Source of the DNA: Streptomyces sp. NBC_00358
GTDB taxonomy: Bacteria > Actinomycetota > Actinomycetes > Streptomycetales > Streptomycetaceae
Assembly (NCBI RefSeq): GCF_036099295.1
Contig: NZ_CP107976.1
Location: 5,952,001-6,016,000, forward strand
Length of the DNA: 64,000 nt
Direction: 5' to 3'
Position 1 is the stretch's first letter; each line of letters starts with the position of its first letter. The translations under genes were made by a program, and so were the position numbers. The notes under the pieces were generated by a model. The model had not been told where the DNA came from and searched no databases. It saw only the letters and a list, made by a program, of their open reading frames with translations. Below are positions 42,951 through 51,253 of the stretch, piece by piece.

Positions 42951-43184
42951 CCCCAGATGCCAGTCACGCCCCCCAAGACGCTTCTGACATCGCCAACTTA
43001 GACTGACGAACCCCTTCGGTGGTTACGTTCACATCACTGTGATCTGAGTCTCTTGCATATGTCCTGAAGATAGGCAAGAGACCCGGTATGGGAATCGAGG
43101 ACCAAGCGTAAGGAAGATGCGCGAGCCTTGTGAAGAGCTTATGTGAGGCTCGCGTTGGACTCTAGGGGGACTCCCGGTCCGTCG
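42951..43184. other. AT-richer structured intergenic region with hairpins and a palindrome
   Basis: Less GC-rich than its surroundings. It holds TCTTGGGGG repeats (reverse strand) near 42938-42984, the palindrome ATCACTGTGAT (43033-43043), the inverted repeat GTCTCTTGC/GCAAGAGAC (43048-43056 and 43074-43082) and CGCGAGCCT/AGGCTCGCG (43120-43128 and 43146-43154). The second hairpin lies just past the copA stop and may terminate copA; the remainder looks like a regulated promoter or RNA leader. Confidence 0.55.
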
Positions 43185-45428
43185 TCACGCGAATGCTCTG
43201 AGTCGAAGGCTGTTCGTGACCACGAAGACCGACGAGAAGGCCATCGCCGCTCCCGCGATCATGGGGTTGAGCAGGCCCGCGGCGGCCAGCGGAAGCGCCG
43301 CCACGTTGTAGCCGAAGGCCCAGACCAGATTTCCCCTGATCGTCGACAGAGTGCTTCGCGCCAGCCGGATCGCGTCCGCGGCCACCCGCAGATCCCCGCG
43401 CACGAGCGTCAGATCGCTCGCCTCGATCGCCGCGTCCGTCCCCGTGCCCATCGCGAGGCCCAGATCCGCGGTGGCGAGCGCCGCCGCGTCGTTCACCCCG
43501 TCGCCGACCATGGCGACGGTCCGCCCCTCCCGCTGGAGCCGCTGGACCACGGCGACCTTGTCCTCGGGCAGCACCTCGGCGATCACGTCGGACGGGTCGA
43601 TGCCCACAGCCCGCGCCACGGCCTCGGCGACCGCCCGGTTGTCCCCGGTCAGCAGCATCGGCGTGAGCCCGAGGGCGCGCAGCGCCCGTACGGCCTCGGC
43701 GCTGGTCTCCTTGACCGTGTCGGCGACGGTCATGACACCCGCAGCCTTGCCGTCCAGGGCGACGACGACGGCCGTACGGCCCGCCGCCTCGGCCCTGTTC
43801 TTCGCGTCCGCAAGCGTCCCGGGGAGCGCGCCCGGGAACCGGCCGACGGTGACGTCGTGGCCGTCCACCCGTCCGCGTACGCCGAGGCCCGGCACGTTCT
43901 CGAAGCGGTCCGGCGCCAGAAGGCCACCGGTGCGCTCCTGAGCGCCTGCCGCGATCGCGCGGGCAACCGGATGCTCGGAGGCGTGTTCCAGGGCTCCGGC
44001 GAGCCGCAGGACGTCTTCCTCGGTGATGCCGTCGGCGACGTACACCTCGTGCAGGCTCATGCGTCCCGTCGTCACCGTGCCGGTCTTGTCCAGGACGACG
44101 GTGTCGACCCGGCGCGTGGACTCCAGGACCTCGGGCCCCTTGATGAGGATGCCGAGCTGGGCGCCGCGGCCGGTGCCGACCATCAGGGCGGTCGGGGTGG
44201 CCAGGCCGAGCGCGCACGGGCAGGCGATGATCAGCACCGCGACGGCGGCGGTGAAGGCCGCGACGGTGTCCCCGGTGACCGCGATCCAGGCCGCGAAGGT
44301 GCCGAGGGCGATCAGCAGCACGACGGGCACGAAGACCCCGGAGACGCGGTCGGCGAGGCGCTGAACCTCGGCCTTGCCGTTCTGGGCGTCCTCGACGAGC
44401 CGGGCCATCCGGGCGAGCTGGGTGTCCGCGCCGATCCGGGTGGCCTCGACGACGAGCCGGCCCCCGGCGTTCACGGTCGCACCCGTGACGGTGTCCCCGA
44501 CGCTCACGTCCACCGGCACCGACTCGCCGGTCAGCATGGACGCATCCACGGCCGACGCGCCCTCGACGACGGTCCCGTCGGTAGCGATCTTCTCGCCTGG
44601 CCGTACGACGAAGCAGTCGCCGACCGTCAGCCGCGCCACCGGGATGCGGACCTCACGGCCGTCCCGCAGGACCAGGACGTCCTTGGCGCCGAGTTCCATC
44701 AGCGCCCGCAGCGCCGCTCCCGCGCGCCGCTTGGAGCGGGCCTCCAGGAAGCGGCCGAGCAGGATGAACGCGATGACGCCCGCGGCGACCTCCAGGTACA
44801 GCGTGGAGGCCCCGTCCGTACGGGAGACGGTGAACTCGAAGCCGTGCCGCATGCCCGGCATTCCCGCGTCGCCGAAGAACAGTGCCCACAGGGACCAGCC
44901 GAACGCCGCGAGGGTGCCGACCGAGACGAGGGTGTCCATGGTGGCCGCGCCGTGCCGCGCGTTCGTCAGGGCGGCCCGGTGGAAGGGCAGCCCGCCCCAG
45001 ACCACGACGGGCGCGGCGAGCGTCAGGGAGAGCCACTGCCAGTTGTCGAACTGCAGGGCCGGGATCATCGACATGAGGACGACGGGCAGGGCGAGCAGTG
45101 CGGAGACGGTCAGCCGTTCGCGCAGGGCGGCGGTCTCGGGATCGTCGGCGACGGGCGGTGCCGCCTCCTCGGGCGGCGCGGGCGGCGGGGGCTCCTCGGC
45201 GGTGTAGCCCGTCTTGACCACGGTGGCGATCAGATCGGCGACCCGTACCCCCTCGGGGTAGGAGACCTTGGCCTTCTCCGTCGCGAAGTTGACGGTGGCG
45301 GTGACGCCGTCCATGCGGTTGAGCTTCTTCTCGACGCGGGCCGCGCAGGAGGCGCAGGTCATCCCGCCGATGGAGAGTTCGACGTCCGAGGTCGCGCCTA
45401 TGGGCGTCTCGGGTGCTGCGGTGGTCAT
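43185..45428 (-). CDS. copA: copper-translocating P-type ATPase
   Basis: 747 residues. One N-terminal HMA domain with the metal site GGMTCASCAARVEKKL is followed by a Pro/Ala linker and eight membrane helices. P-type motifs: TGES actuator (DASMLTGESVPVDV), the transport-site CPC in IIACPCALGLATPTALMVGTG, phosphorylation site DKTGTVTTG, HP motif in EHASEHPVARAI and hinge MVGDGVNDAAALATADLGLA. The CPC with one HMA and the adjacent copZ identify a P1B-1 Cu+ exporter. It pumps cytosolic copper out using ATP. It lies 93 bp downstream of copZ and is probably co-transcribed from the CsoR-type promoter. Confidence 0.95.
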   Translation of the reverse strand: MTTAAPETPIGATSDVELSIGGMTCASCAARVEKKLNRMDGVTATVNFATEKAKVSYPEGVRVADLIATVVKTGYTAEEPPPPAPPEEAAPPVADDPETAALRERLTVSALLALPVVLMSMIPALQFDNWQWLSLTLAAPVVVWGGLPFHRAALTNARHGAATMDTLVSVGTLAAFGWSLWALFFGDAGMPGMRHGFEFTVSRTDGASTLYLEVAAGVIAFILLGRFLEARSKRRAGAALRALMELGAKDVLVLRDGREVRIPVARLTVGDCFVVRPGEKIATDGTVVEGASAVDASMLTGESVPVDVSVGDTVTGATVNAGGRLVVEATRIGADTQLARMARLVEDAQNGKAEVQRLADRVSGVFVPVVLLIALGTFAAWIAVTGDTVAAFTAAVAVLIIACPCALGLATPTALMVGTGRGAQLGILIKGPEVLESTRRVDTVVLDKTGTVTTGRMSLHEVYVADGITEEDVLRLAGALEHASEHPVARAIAAGAQERTGGLLAPDRFENVPGLGVRGRVDGHDVTVGRFPGALPGTLADAKNRAEAAGRTAVVVALDGKAAGVMTVADTVKETSAEAVRALRALGLTPMLLTGDNRAVAEAVARAVGIDPSDVIAEVLPEDKVAVVQRLQREGRTVAMVGDGVNDAAALATADLGLAMGTGTDAAIEASDLTLVRGDLRVAADAIRLARSTLSTIRGNLVWAFGYNVAALPLAAAGLLNPMIAGAAMAFSSVFVVTNSLRLRAFA

Positions 45429-45521
45429 GGTCCGGCTCCAGGAATGAGCCGGGCCGCGCGGAGCCGGTATCAGCCGGTCGGCACGGCCCGGTGCGGAGGA
45501 GAAGAGCTGCTGGGTTTCCGC

Positions 45522-45761
45522 TCAGGCCTGGCCGGCGAGCTCGAAGCCCGCCTCGTCCACGGCGGCGCGGACGGCGCTCTCGTCGAGCGCGGCCTCGGAG
45601 ACGACGGTGATCTCGCCGGTCGAGGCGACGGCCTTCACCGAGCTCACGCCGGGGATCCGGGAGATCTCGCCGCTGACGGAGCCTTCACAGTGTCCGCAGC
45701 TCATGCCGCTCACCTGGTAGACGGTGGTGACGGAACCCGGGGTGCCGGTCTGGGCGGTCAT
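45522..45761 (-). CDS. copZ: copper chaperone, HMA domain
   Basis: 79 residues, one ferredoxin-like HMA domain with the Cu+ ligands in VSGMSCGHCEGSVSGEI and the usual second half (IPGVSSVKAVASTGEITVVSE, VRAAVDEAGFELAG). It carries Cu+ in the cytoplasm and hands it to the HMA domain of CopA encoded next. The upstream region contains a textbook CsoR palindrome within the promoter. The ten N-terminal residues (TAQTGTPGSV) are a short disordered lead. Confidence 0.95.
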   Translation of the reverse strand: MTAQTGTPGSVTTVYQVSGMSCGHCEGSVSGEISRIPGVSSVKAVASTGEITVVSEAALDESAVRAAVDEAGFELAGQA

Positions 45762-45846
45762 GGCGTTACTCCTCGTCGAGGCGTCCGTTGCGTGCGTGTG
45801 CGGGAGGGATCCCCGGGAACCCAGGGTTCTCCCCGATGTTCACCAG

Positions 45847-45874
45847 ACTATACCCCTAGGGGGTATTTATCCAA
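45847..45874 (-). promoter_or_regulatory. copZA promoter with CsoR operator
   Basis: On the minus strand, TTGGAT (45874-45869), 16-bp spacer, TATAGT (45852-45847). Inside it lies ATACCCCTAGGGGGTAT (45850-45866), matching the CsoR consensus TACCC-N-GGGTA. CsoR releases the site when Cu+ binds, so copZA is copper-inducible. No csoR gene is in the window. Confidence 0.85.
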
Positions 45875-46170
45875 GCGGGACCACGGCGCGCCGCCGCGCG
45901 TGCTCAGGGCGTCGCGGCGAATCCGGTGAGGAGTGGGCCGCCCGGCGGGGGCGGCGCGAGGAGGTGGTTCCGCCCGGCGGCGCGCCGCGGCGGCCGACCC
46001 GGTACGGAGGCGGCGCTTCCGGCGGCCGGCGGTGATCCGGGGGTGCGGCGGGGTGCGGGGGTGATCCGGGGGTGCGGCGGCGGGGTTGGTGCGGTCCGGG
46101 GGCACGGGCCCGGGGTGCCCTCGCCGCTGACTCCGGCCCGAGTGCTGGTGTCGTCGCGGTACGGCGCGGC
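45875..46170. other. GC-rich spacer with a 29-bp-period direct repeat
   Basis: About 300 bp between copZ promoter and the TetR stop. GGTGATCCGGGGGTGCGGCGG occurs twice (46031-46051 and 46060-46080). Overlapping open frames lack gene-like features. No function seen. Confidence 0.5.
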
Positions 46171-46845
46171 TCAGCGGCCCGCGGGCCGCCCGCCTTCGAG
46201 GAGCGGTTCCAGATAGCGGTGCATGACCGTCTTCAGCTCCGCGATGTAGGCGTCCCGTTCGGCGCCCTCATGGGACATGACCAGGGTGAGGCCGGCCTTG
46301 AAGAGGTGGAGCGTCATGTTCGCCGTGCGGGTGCGCTCGTCGGGCGGGAGGTCCGGCAGGCGGGTCGCGATCATCTCCTCGACGCGGGCGAGGAGGGTGC
46401 AGTGCACGGTGCCGATCTCCTCGATGATCGCTCCCGGGACGTCGGGGCCGTGCATCAGGACGGCGAAGGCCGGGTTCTCGACGTTGAACGCGATCAGCGG
46501 GTCGAGGACCGCGTCGAGCATGCGGTCCAGTGGGAGGCCGATGTTCTCCGGGGTGAGTGCCTGTCCGTGCGACCTGGCCCAGTGCTCCAGCAACTGGTCG
46601 CTGAGGCCGACCGCGATGGCCTCCTTGTTCGGGAAGAACTGGTAGAGCGTGCCGGGTGAGACGCCCGCCTCGCGGGCGATGGCGTTGGTGCTGGCGGCCG
46701 TGTAGCCGGACTGGCAGAACACCGAGGCCGCCGCCTCCAGGAGCTGGGCGATGCGGCGCTCACCGCGGGCCTGACGGCGGCGCGGCTTCTCTTCGGCGCG
46801 CTGCTGCCGCGTCGGCGACTCCTCGGTCTGCTGCTTCTCGGGCAC
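46171..46845 (-). CDS. TetR family regulator of the adjacent MMPL transporter
   Basis: 224 residues from the GTG at 46845; the longer frame to 46884 would begin inside a candidate operator. After a basic, Gln/Arg-rich lead of ~25 residues comes the DNA-binding domain (RIAQLLEAAASVFCQSGYTA, IAREAGVSPGTLYQFFPNKEAIA), then a TetR_C-like ligand domain. It is divergent from a MMPL exporter; two inverted copies of a 21-bp element lie between them. The expected logic is repression of itself and the exporter until an exported compound binds. Confidence 0.9.
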   Translation of the reverse strand: MPEKQQTEESPTRQQRAEEKPRRRQARGERRIAQLLEAAASVFCQSGYTAASTNAIAREAGVSPGTLYQFFPNKEAIAVGLSDQLLEHWARSHGQALTPENIGLPLDRMLDAVLDPLIAFNVENPAFAVLMHGPDVPGAIIEEIGTVHCTLLARVEEMIATRLPDLPPDERTRTANMTLHLFKAGLTLVMSHEGAERDAYIAELKTVMHRYLEPLLEGGRPAGR

Positions 46846-46877
46846 GGGATATCCCCAGCTTCTCGGGACGCGATTGA

Positions 46878-46932
46878 CAAACACGAGTGGTCGCTCGCAT
46901 TCTTGAGAAACGCGAGCGCTGACTCGTGTTTG
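46878..46932. promoter_or_regulatory. paired TetR operators between the regulator and MMPL genes
   Basis: A 21-bp element starting GCGAGCG and ending ACTCGTGTTTG occurs on the minus strand at 46898-46878 and on the plus strand at 46912-46932, with only three mismatches. Each carries the inner dyad CGAGYG...CACTCG or CGAGCG...GACTCG. Two facing copies 34 bp apart suit two TetR dimers, one per promoter. Confidence 0.7.
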
Positions 46933-47010
46933 CCATTCTATGGCAATGGGCGATCCATGATGCCTGCACGGATGCGGGTCATCGGGTCACGGTGAAGGGG
47001 ACACCGCATC

Positions 47011-49482
47011 ATGTCCGAAGTCAACGGCGCGGACGCCGGACCCGGGGCGGGGCCCGACGAGGGCTCGGACGGGGGCGCGGGCGCGAGCCCGGGTGGGAGT
47101 ACCGGCGTGGATACGGGTTCGGATACGGGCTCGGGCGCGGGTGCGGGCGCGAGCCCGGACGGGGACGCGCGGCTCGGCGGATGGACCCGGTTCGTGACCG
47201 CGCGGCCGCGGCTCTCGCTGCTCGTCGCCCTGCTGCTGACCGCGCTCGCCGTGGTCGCCGGCAGCGGGGTCGCGGACCGGCTGGGCAGCGGCGGCTGGGA
47301 GGACCCGACCGCCCAGTCGACGTACGCGACCAAGGCGCTGGAGCGGGAGTTCCCCGCCTCGCAGCCCAATCTGCTGCTTCTGCTCGACGCGGGCGGGGCC
47401 TCGGTCGACGACCCCTCGGTCGCCGCCGAGGCCAAGCGCATAGCCGCCCGTCTGGCCGCCGAGCACGGCGTCACGGGCGTCGGCTCCTACTGGCAGTCCG
47501 GATCGCCGGCGCTGAAGGCACGTGACGGCCACGAGGCGCTCATCGCCGCCCGGATCACCGGCGACGAGACCGCCGCGGCCGACACCCTGGACCGCCTCGC
47601 ACCCTCCTACCGCGGGAAGAGCGGCCCCGTCGAGGTCGAGGTCGGCGGACCGGTCGCCGTGCGGCACGAGATGCAGACGACCATCAAGGAGGACCTGACC
47701 CGGGCCGAGATGATCGCCCTTCCGGTGACCCTCCTGCTGCTGGTCATGGTCTTCGGGAGCGCCGTCGCGGCCCTGCTCCCGCTCGGGGTCGGCATCATCG
47801 CGATCCTCGGCACCAACGCCGTACTGCGGGGACTGACCGAGGTCACGGACGTCTCGGTCTTCGCGATGAACCTGACGACGGCCCTCGGCCTCGGTCTCGC
47901 CATCGACTACGCCCTGTTCATCGTCCGCAGGTTCCGCGAGGAACTGGCCACCGGTGCCCCACCGCGCACCGCGGTCGGCACCACCCTGCGCACGGCGGGG
48001 CGCACGGTGCTCTTCTCCTCCCTCACGGTCGCCGTGTCCCTGGCCGCGATGCTGGTCTTCCCGCAGTACTTCCTGCGCTCCTTCGCCTACGCGGGCATCG
48101 CCGTCGTGCTGCTGGCCGCGGCCGCCGCCCTGATCCTGCTCCCCGCGGCGCTGATGCTCCTCGGCGACCGGGTCAACTCCCTCGATCTGCGGCGCCTGTT
48201 CCGGCGCGGAAGGCCGGAACAGGCCGACGGCGGGGCCCTCTGGGGGCGCATGGCCTCCCTCGTGATGCGCAGGGCGCCGCTCTTCGCCGTGGCCACCACG
48301 GCCGGCCTCATCGTCCTCGGACTGCCCTTCCTCGGCGTGAAGTTCGGCACGGCAGACGACCGGCAGCTGCCCTCGGGCGCGGAGTCGCACATCGTCCAGC
48401 AGCACATCCGCGACGGCTTCCCCGGCAGCCCCGGCGGCGCTCTGGAGGTCCTGGCCGAAGGCGCGGCCACGGAGACCCAGTACGCCGGCTACCGGGAGCG
48501 GATCGCCGCGCTGCCCGAGGTGCTGCGCGTGGACGGGCCCCTGGTGAAGGGCGACGCCGCGTACTTCTCGGTGCTGCCCAAGGGCGAGGCCGTGGACGAG
48601 GGCGCCCAGCGGCTGGTGGGTGAACTCCGGGCGGCGGACGCTCCGTTCGGCACCTCCGTGACCGGCACGGCGGCCGTCCTGGTCGACTCCAAGCACGCGA
48701 TAGCCGACCGGCTCCCGTGGGCGGCCGCGTTCATCGCGATCGTCACGCTGCTCCTGGTGTTCCTGCTGACCGGCAGTGTGCTGATCCCGGTCCAGGCGGT
48801 GCTGCTCAACGCGCTGAGCCTGACGGCGATGTTCGGTGCCGTGGTCTGGGTCTTCCAGGACGGCCATCTCTCCGGCCTCCTCGACTTCACCAGTTCCGGT
48901 TCGATCGAGACGACCCTCCCGGTCCTGATGTTCTGCGTCGCCTTCGGCCTCTCCATGGACTACGGCGTCTTCCTTCTCTCGCGCATCAAGGAGGAGTACG
49001 ACCACACCGGCGACCACCGGGAGGCGGTCCGTTTCGGGCTCCAGCGCACCGGTGGGCTGATCACCGCCGCCGCGGTCATCCTCGCGGTGGTGATGGTCGC
49101 CATCGGCACCTCCAGGGTCGCCAACACCAAGATGCTCGGACTGGGCGTGGCTCTCGCCGTGCTGATGGACGCGATGGTCGTCCGCAGCCTGCTGGTCCCG
49201 GCGGTCATGCGCCTGACCGGCCGGGCCACCTGGTGGGCGCCGGGACCGCTGCGACGCTTCCATGACCGTTTCGGACTCAGCGAGGGGGCCGCCCCGGCGG
49301 CGGCCGCGGGGACGGTCCCGGACGGGGCACCGGAACGGGACCTGACACCCGGGCAGGACCAGTCACGGGACCGGGCATCGGGGCCGGACCGGGCGCCGGA
49401 CGCGGACGAGGTGCCGGGGCAGGACGCGGAGCCGGTGCCGGGGGAGGAGCCCGGCCGGGACAGGGCCGAGGTCCGCGGCTAG
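47011..49482 (+). CDS. MMPL (RND-like) family transporter
   Basis: 823 residues. A ~55-residue Asp/Gly/Ala/Ser-rich cytoplasmic lead precedes helix 1 (RLSLLVALLLTALAVVAGSG). Then come a large extracytoplasmic porter domain, helices 2-6 (ALGLGLAIDYALFIVRRFRE, the family's GxxxDY proton-relay motif), a central loop, a second porter domain and helices 8-12 with AFGLSMDYGVFLLSRIKEEYD, giving both conserved Asp-Tyr pairs. The tail of ~70 residues is Asp/Pro-rich. Proton-driven export of a lipid or hydrophobic drug is expected. GAAGGGGA lies upstream of the ATG. The TetR gene is divergent. Confidence 0.92.
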   Translation: MSEVNGADAGPGAGPDEGSDGGAGASPGGSTGVDTGSDTGSGAGAGASPDGDARLGGWTRFVTARPRLSLLVALLLTALAVVAGSGVADRLGSGGWEDPTAQSTYATKALEREFPASQPNLLLLLDAGGASVDDPSVAAEAKRIAARLAAEHGVTGVGSYWQSGSPALKARDGHEALIAARITGDETAAADTLDRLAPSYRGKSGPVEVEVGGPVAVRHEMQTTIKEDLTRAEMIALPVTLLLLVMVFGSAVAALLPLGVGIIAILGTNAVLRGLTEVTDVSVFAMNLTTALGLGLAIDYALFIVRRFREELATGAPPRTAVGTTLRTAGRTVLFSSLTVAVSLAAMLVFPQYFLRSFAYAGIAVVLLAAAAALILLPAALMLLGDRVNSLDLRRLFRRGRPEQADGGALWGRMASLVMRRAPLFAVATTAGLIVLGLPFLGVKFGTADDRQLPSGAESHIVQQHIRDGFPGSPGGALEVLAEGAATETQYAGYRERIAALPEVLRVDGPLVKGDAAYFSVLPKGEAVDEGAQRLVGELRAADAPFGTSVTGTAAVLVDSKHAIADRLPWAAAFIAIVTLLLVFLLTGSVLIPVQAVLLNALSLTAMFGAVVWVFQDGHLSGLLDFTSSGSIETTLPVLMFCVAFGLSMDYGVFLLSRIKEEYDHTGDHREAVRFGLQRTGGLITAAAVILAVVMVAIGTSRVANTKMLGLGVALAVLMDAMVVRSLLVPAVMRLTGRATWWAPGPLRRFHDRFGLSEGAAPAAAAGTVPDGAPERDLTPGQDQSRDRASGPDRAPDADEVPGQDAEPVPGEEPGRDRAEVRG

Positions 49483-49525
49483 CGTTCGCGGCGGAAGCTG
49501 ATCTCCGAGCGGAGGGCGGGAGCCG

Positions 49526-50569
49526 ATGCGGGCAGTGGTGTTCGAGCGGTACGGGGAGCCGGCCGAGGTCCGGGACGTCGCGGACCCGGAGCCCGCGGAA
49601 CACGGGGTGGTGGTGCGGGTCGAGGCCACCGGGCTGTGCCGGAGCGACTGGCACGGCTGGATGGGCCACGACCCGGACATCACGCTGCCGCACGTGCCGG
49701 GCCACGAACTCGCCGGGGTGATCGAGGCGGTGGGCGCCCGGGTGACCGGATGGCGACCGGGCGACCGGGTCACCGTCCCGTTCGTCTGCGCCTGCGGAAG
49801 CTGCCCGGCGTGCGCGGCGGGCGACCAGCAGGTGTGCGAGCGGCAGACCCAGCCGGGGTTCACGCACTGGGGCTCCTTCGCCCAGTACGTGGCGCTCGAC
49901 CACGCCGAGGTCAACCTGATCGCGGTGCCGCCGGAGTTGTCCTTCGCGACGGCGGCCTCGCTGGGCTGCCGGTTCGCCACGGCGTTCCGCGCGGTGGTCG
50001 CGCAGGGGAGGGTGGCGGCGGGGGAGTGGGTCGCGGTGCACGGCTGCGGCGGGGTCGGCCTCTCGGCGGTGATGATCGCGGCGGCGTCCGGGGCCCGGGT
50101 CGTGGCCGTCGACGTGTCGCCCACGGCGCTGGACCTGGCACGGAGGTTCGGGGCGGCGGAGTGCGTGGACGCCTCCGTCGTGGCCGACCCGGCGCGGGCG
50201 GTCCGTGAGCTGACCGGCGGCGGCGCGCATCTGTCGCTGGACGCCCTCGGTTCACCCGCCACCTGCGCGGCCTCGGTCGACGGTCTGCGCCGGCGCGGCC
50301 GGCACGTCCAGGTCGGTCTGCTGCCCTCACCGGCCGGGACCACCCCGGTCCCGATGGCCCGGGTGATCGGTCTCGAACTCGAACTCCTCGGCAGCCACGG
50401 AATGGCGGCGCACGCCTACCCGGCCATGCTGGAGCTGGTCCGGGCCGGTGTCCTGCGCCCCGATCTCCTCGTGACGTCCACGATCACCCTGGACGCGGCG
50501 CCCGCCGCCCTGGCCGCCATGGGATCGGCGCCGGGGTCGGGGGTGACGGTCATCGAGCCGTGGGGGTGA
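49526..50569 (+). CDS. zinc-dependent alcohol dehydrogenase (MDR family)
   Basis: 347 residues. The catalytic zinc site is Cys in TGLCRSDWHGW, His-Glu in GHELAG and a second-lobe Cys. The structural-zinc cluster CACGSCPACAAGDQQVC has four cysteines. The NAD(P) Rossmann domain holds GCGGVGLSAVMIAAASGARVVAVD, with Asp at the strand-2 end favouring NAD. Medium-chain dehydrogenases of this type oxidise alcohols or sugars; substrate unknown. It follows MMPL by 43 bp but may have its own promoter. A 26-bp palindromic terminator lies downstream. Confidence 0.92.
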   Translation: MRAVVFERYGEPAEVRDVADPEPAEHGVVVRVEATGLCRSDWHGWMGHDPDITLPHVPGHELAGVIEAVGARVTGWRPGDRVTVPFVCACGSCPACAAGDQQVCERQTQPGFTHWGSFAQYVALDHAEVNLIAVPPELSFATAASLGCRFATAFRAVVAQGRVAAGEWVAVHGCGGVGLSAVMIAAASGARVVAVDVSPTALDLARRFGAAECVDASVVADPARAVRELTGGGAHLSLDALGSPATCAASVDGLRRRGRHVQVGLLPSPAGTTPVPMARVIGLELELLGSHGMAAHAYPAMLELVRAGVLRPDLLVTSTITLDAAPAALAAMGSAPGSGVTVIEPWG

Positions 50570-50628
50570 GGGCCGTCCGGCCGTGGCGGGGGCCGGGTCC
50601 GCATGCGCGCGGGGGCCGGACGGCCCCG

Positions 50629-50654
50629 CGGTGCCCCACCCGGGTGGGGCACCG
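50629..50654. terminator. perfect 26-bp palindrome, bidirectional terminator
   Basis: CGGTGCCCCACCC followed directly by its complement GGGTGGGGCACCG, located between the convergent alcohol dehydrogenase and MerR-like genes. Confidence 0.75.
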
Positions 50655-50669
50655 GTCGTCGGGATCGGG

Positions 50670-50870
50670 TCAGGCGTCTCTGCGGCCCCGGTTTCCCGGG
50701 CGGGCGGCGACCCAGGCACGGACCGTGTCGGCGTACCAGTAGGGCTTTCCGCCCTCGACGTGGTCGGGCGGCGGCAGCAGCCCGTGCTTGCGGTAGGACC
50801 GCACGGTGTCCGCCTGCACCTTGATGTGCGCGGCGATCTCCTTGTACGACCAGAGCCTGCGGTCGGTCAT
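50670..50870 (-). CDS. 66-residue MerR/excisionase-like winged-helix DNA-binding protein
   Basis: Begins at an ATG at 50870 with GGGAGGT seven nt upstream, and encodes MTDRRLWSYKEIAAHIKVQA, TVRSYRKHGLLPPPDHVEG and a C-terminal YWYADTVRAWVAARPG. This is a lone winged helix like MerR/AlpA/BldC proteins, with no effector or dimerisation helix. The size is that of BldC (68 residues), but the sequence differs from BldC. It may be a global regulator or recombination directionality factor; absence of any integrase favours regulation. Iterated GTGACRC elements and a 9-bp array lie upstream. The function is not known. Confidence 0.85.
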   Translation of the reverse strand: MTDRRLWSYKEIAAHIKVQADTVRSYRKHGLLPPPDHVEGGKPYWYADTVRAWVAARPGNRGRRDA

Positions 50871-51007
50871 GAGTGGCACCTCCCTGCGCGCACCGCGGCG
50901 GCGGCCTGGGGCGGCCGTACGGGGGAGCCGGGCGCTGCGCTGGTGATCACAAAGCGTGTGCCCGGTGAACGACGCAGAGTGAGCACTGGGCAGTGGCTGT
51001 CGACCGG

Positions 51008-51077
51008 GTGTGACGCAAGACCCGCGTACACGCGACATGTGTGACACAGGGGTGTTTTTTGTGACACGAGTGACGCA
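51008..51077. promoter_or_regulatory. four direct GTGACRC elements upstream of the MerR-like gene
   Basis: GTGACGC, GTGACAC, GTGACAC and GTGACGC begin at 51010, 51041, 51061 and 51070; the last two are 9 bp apart. A T-run (51055-51060) separates the second and third. They lie 140-210 bp upstream of the MerR-like start and could be its own binding sites. Confidence 0.45.
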
Positions 51078-51127
51078 TTGGCCGCCGAGGGACGGGCGAC
51101 CCGCCGAGCACTCGACGGATCCTCCGC

Positions 51128-51242
51128 CCACGGCCTCCACGGCCTCCACGGCCTCCACGGCCTCCACGGCCTCCACGGCCTCCACGGCCTCCACGGCCTC
51201 CACGGCCTCCACGGCCTCCACGGCCTCCACGGCCTCCACGGC
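51128..51242. repeat. 9-bp tandem repeat (CCACGGCCT), 12-13 copies
   Basis: A near-perfect run of the 9-mer CCACGGCCT from 51129 to 51242, with no visible divergence between copies. It lies 11 bp downstream of the IolE-like stop on the minus strand. Because 9 is divisible by three it stays open in several frames (Glu-Ala-Val on the minus strand), but no start or folded protein surrounds it. Confidence 0.95.
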
Positions 51243-51253
51243 CCCTGCGGTGC

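Noticed and set aside
50670..50870. Excisionase of an integrated element
   Set aside because: No integrase, attachment-site repeats, relaxase or other mobile genes nearby, so a chromosomal regulator is more likely.
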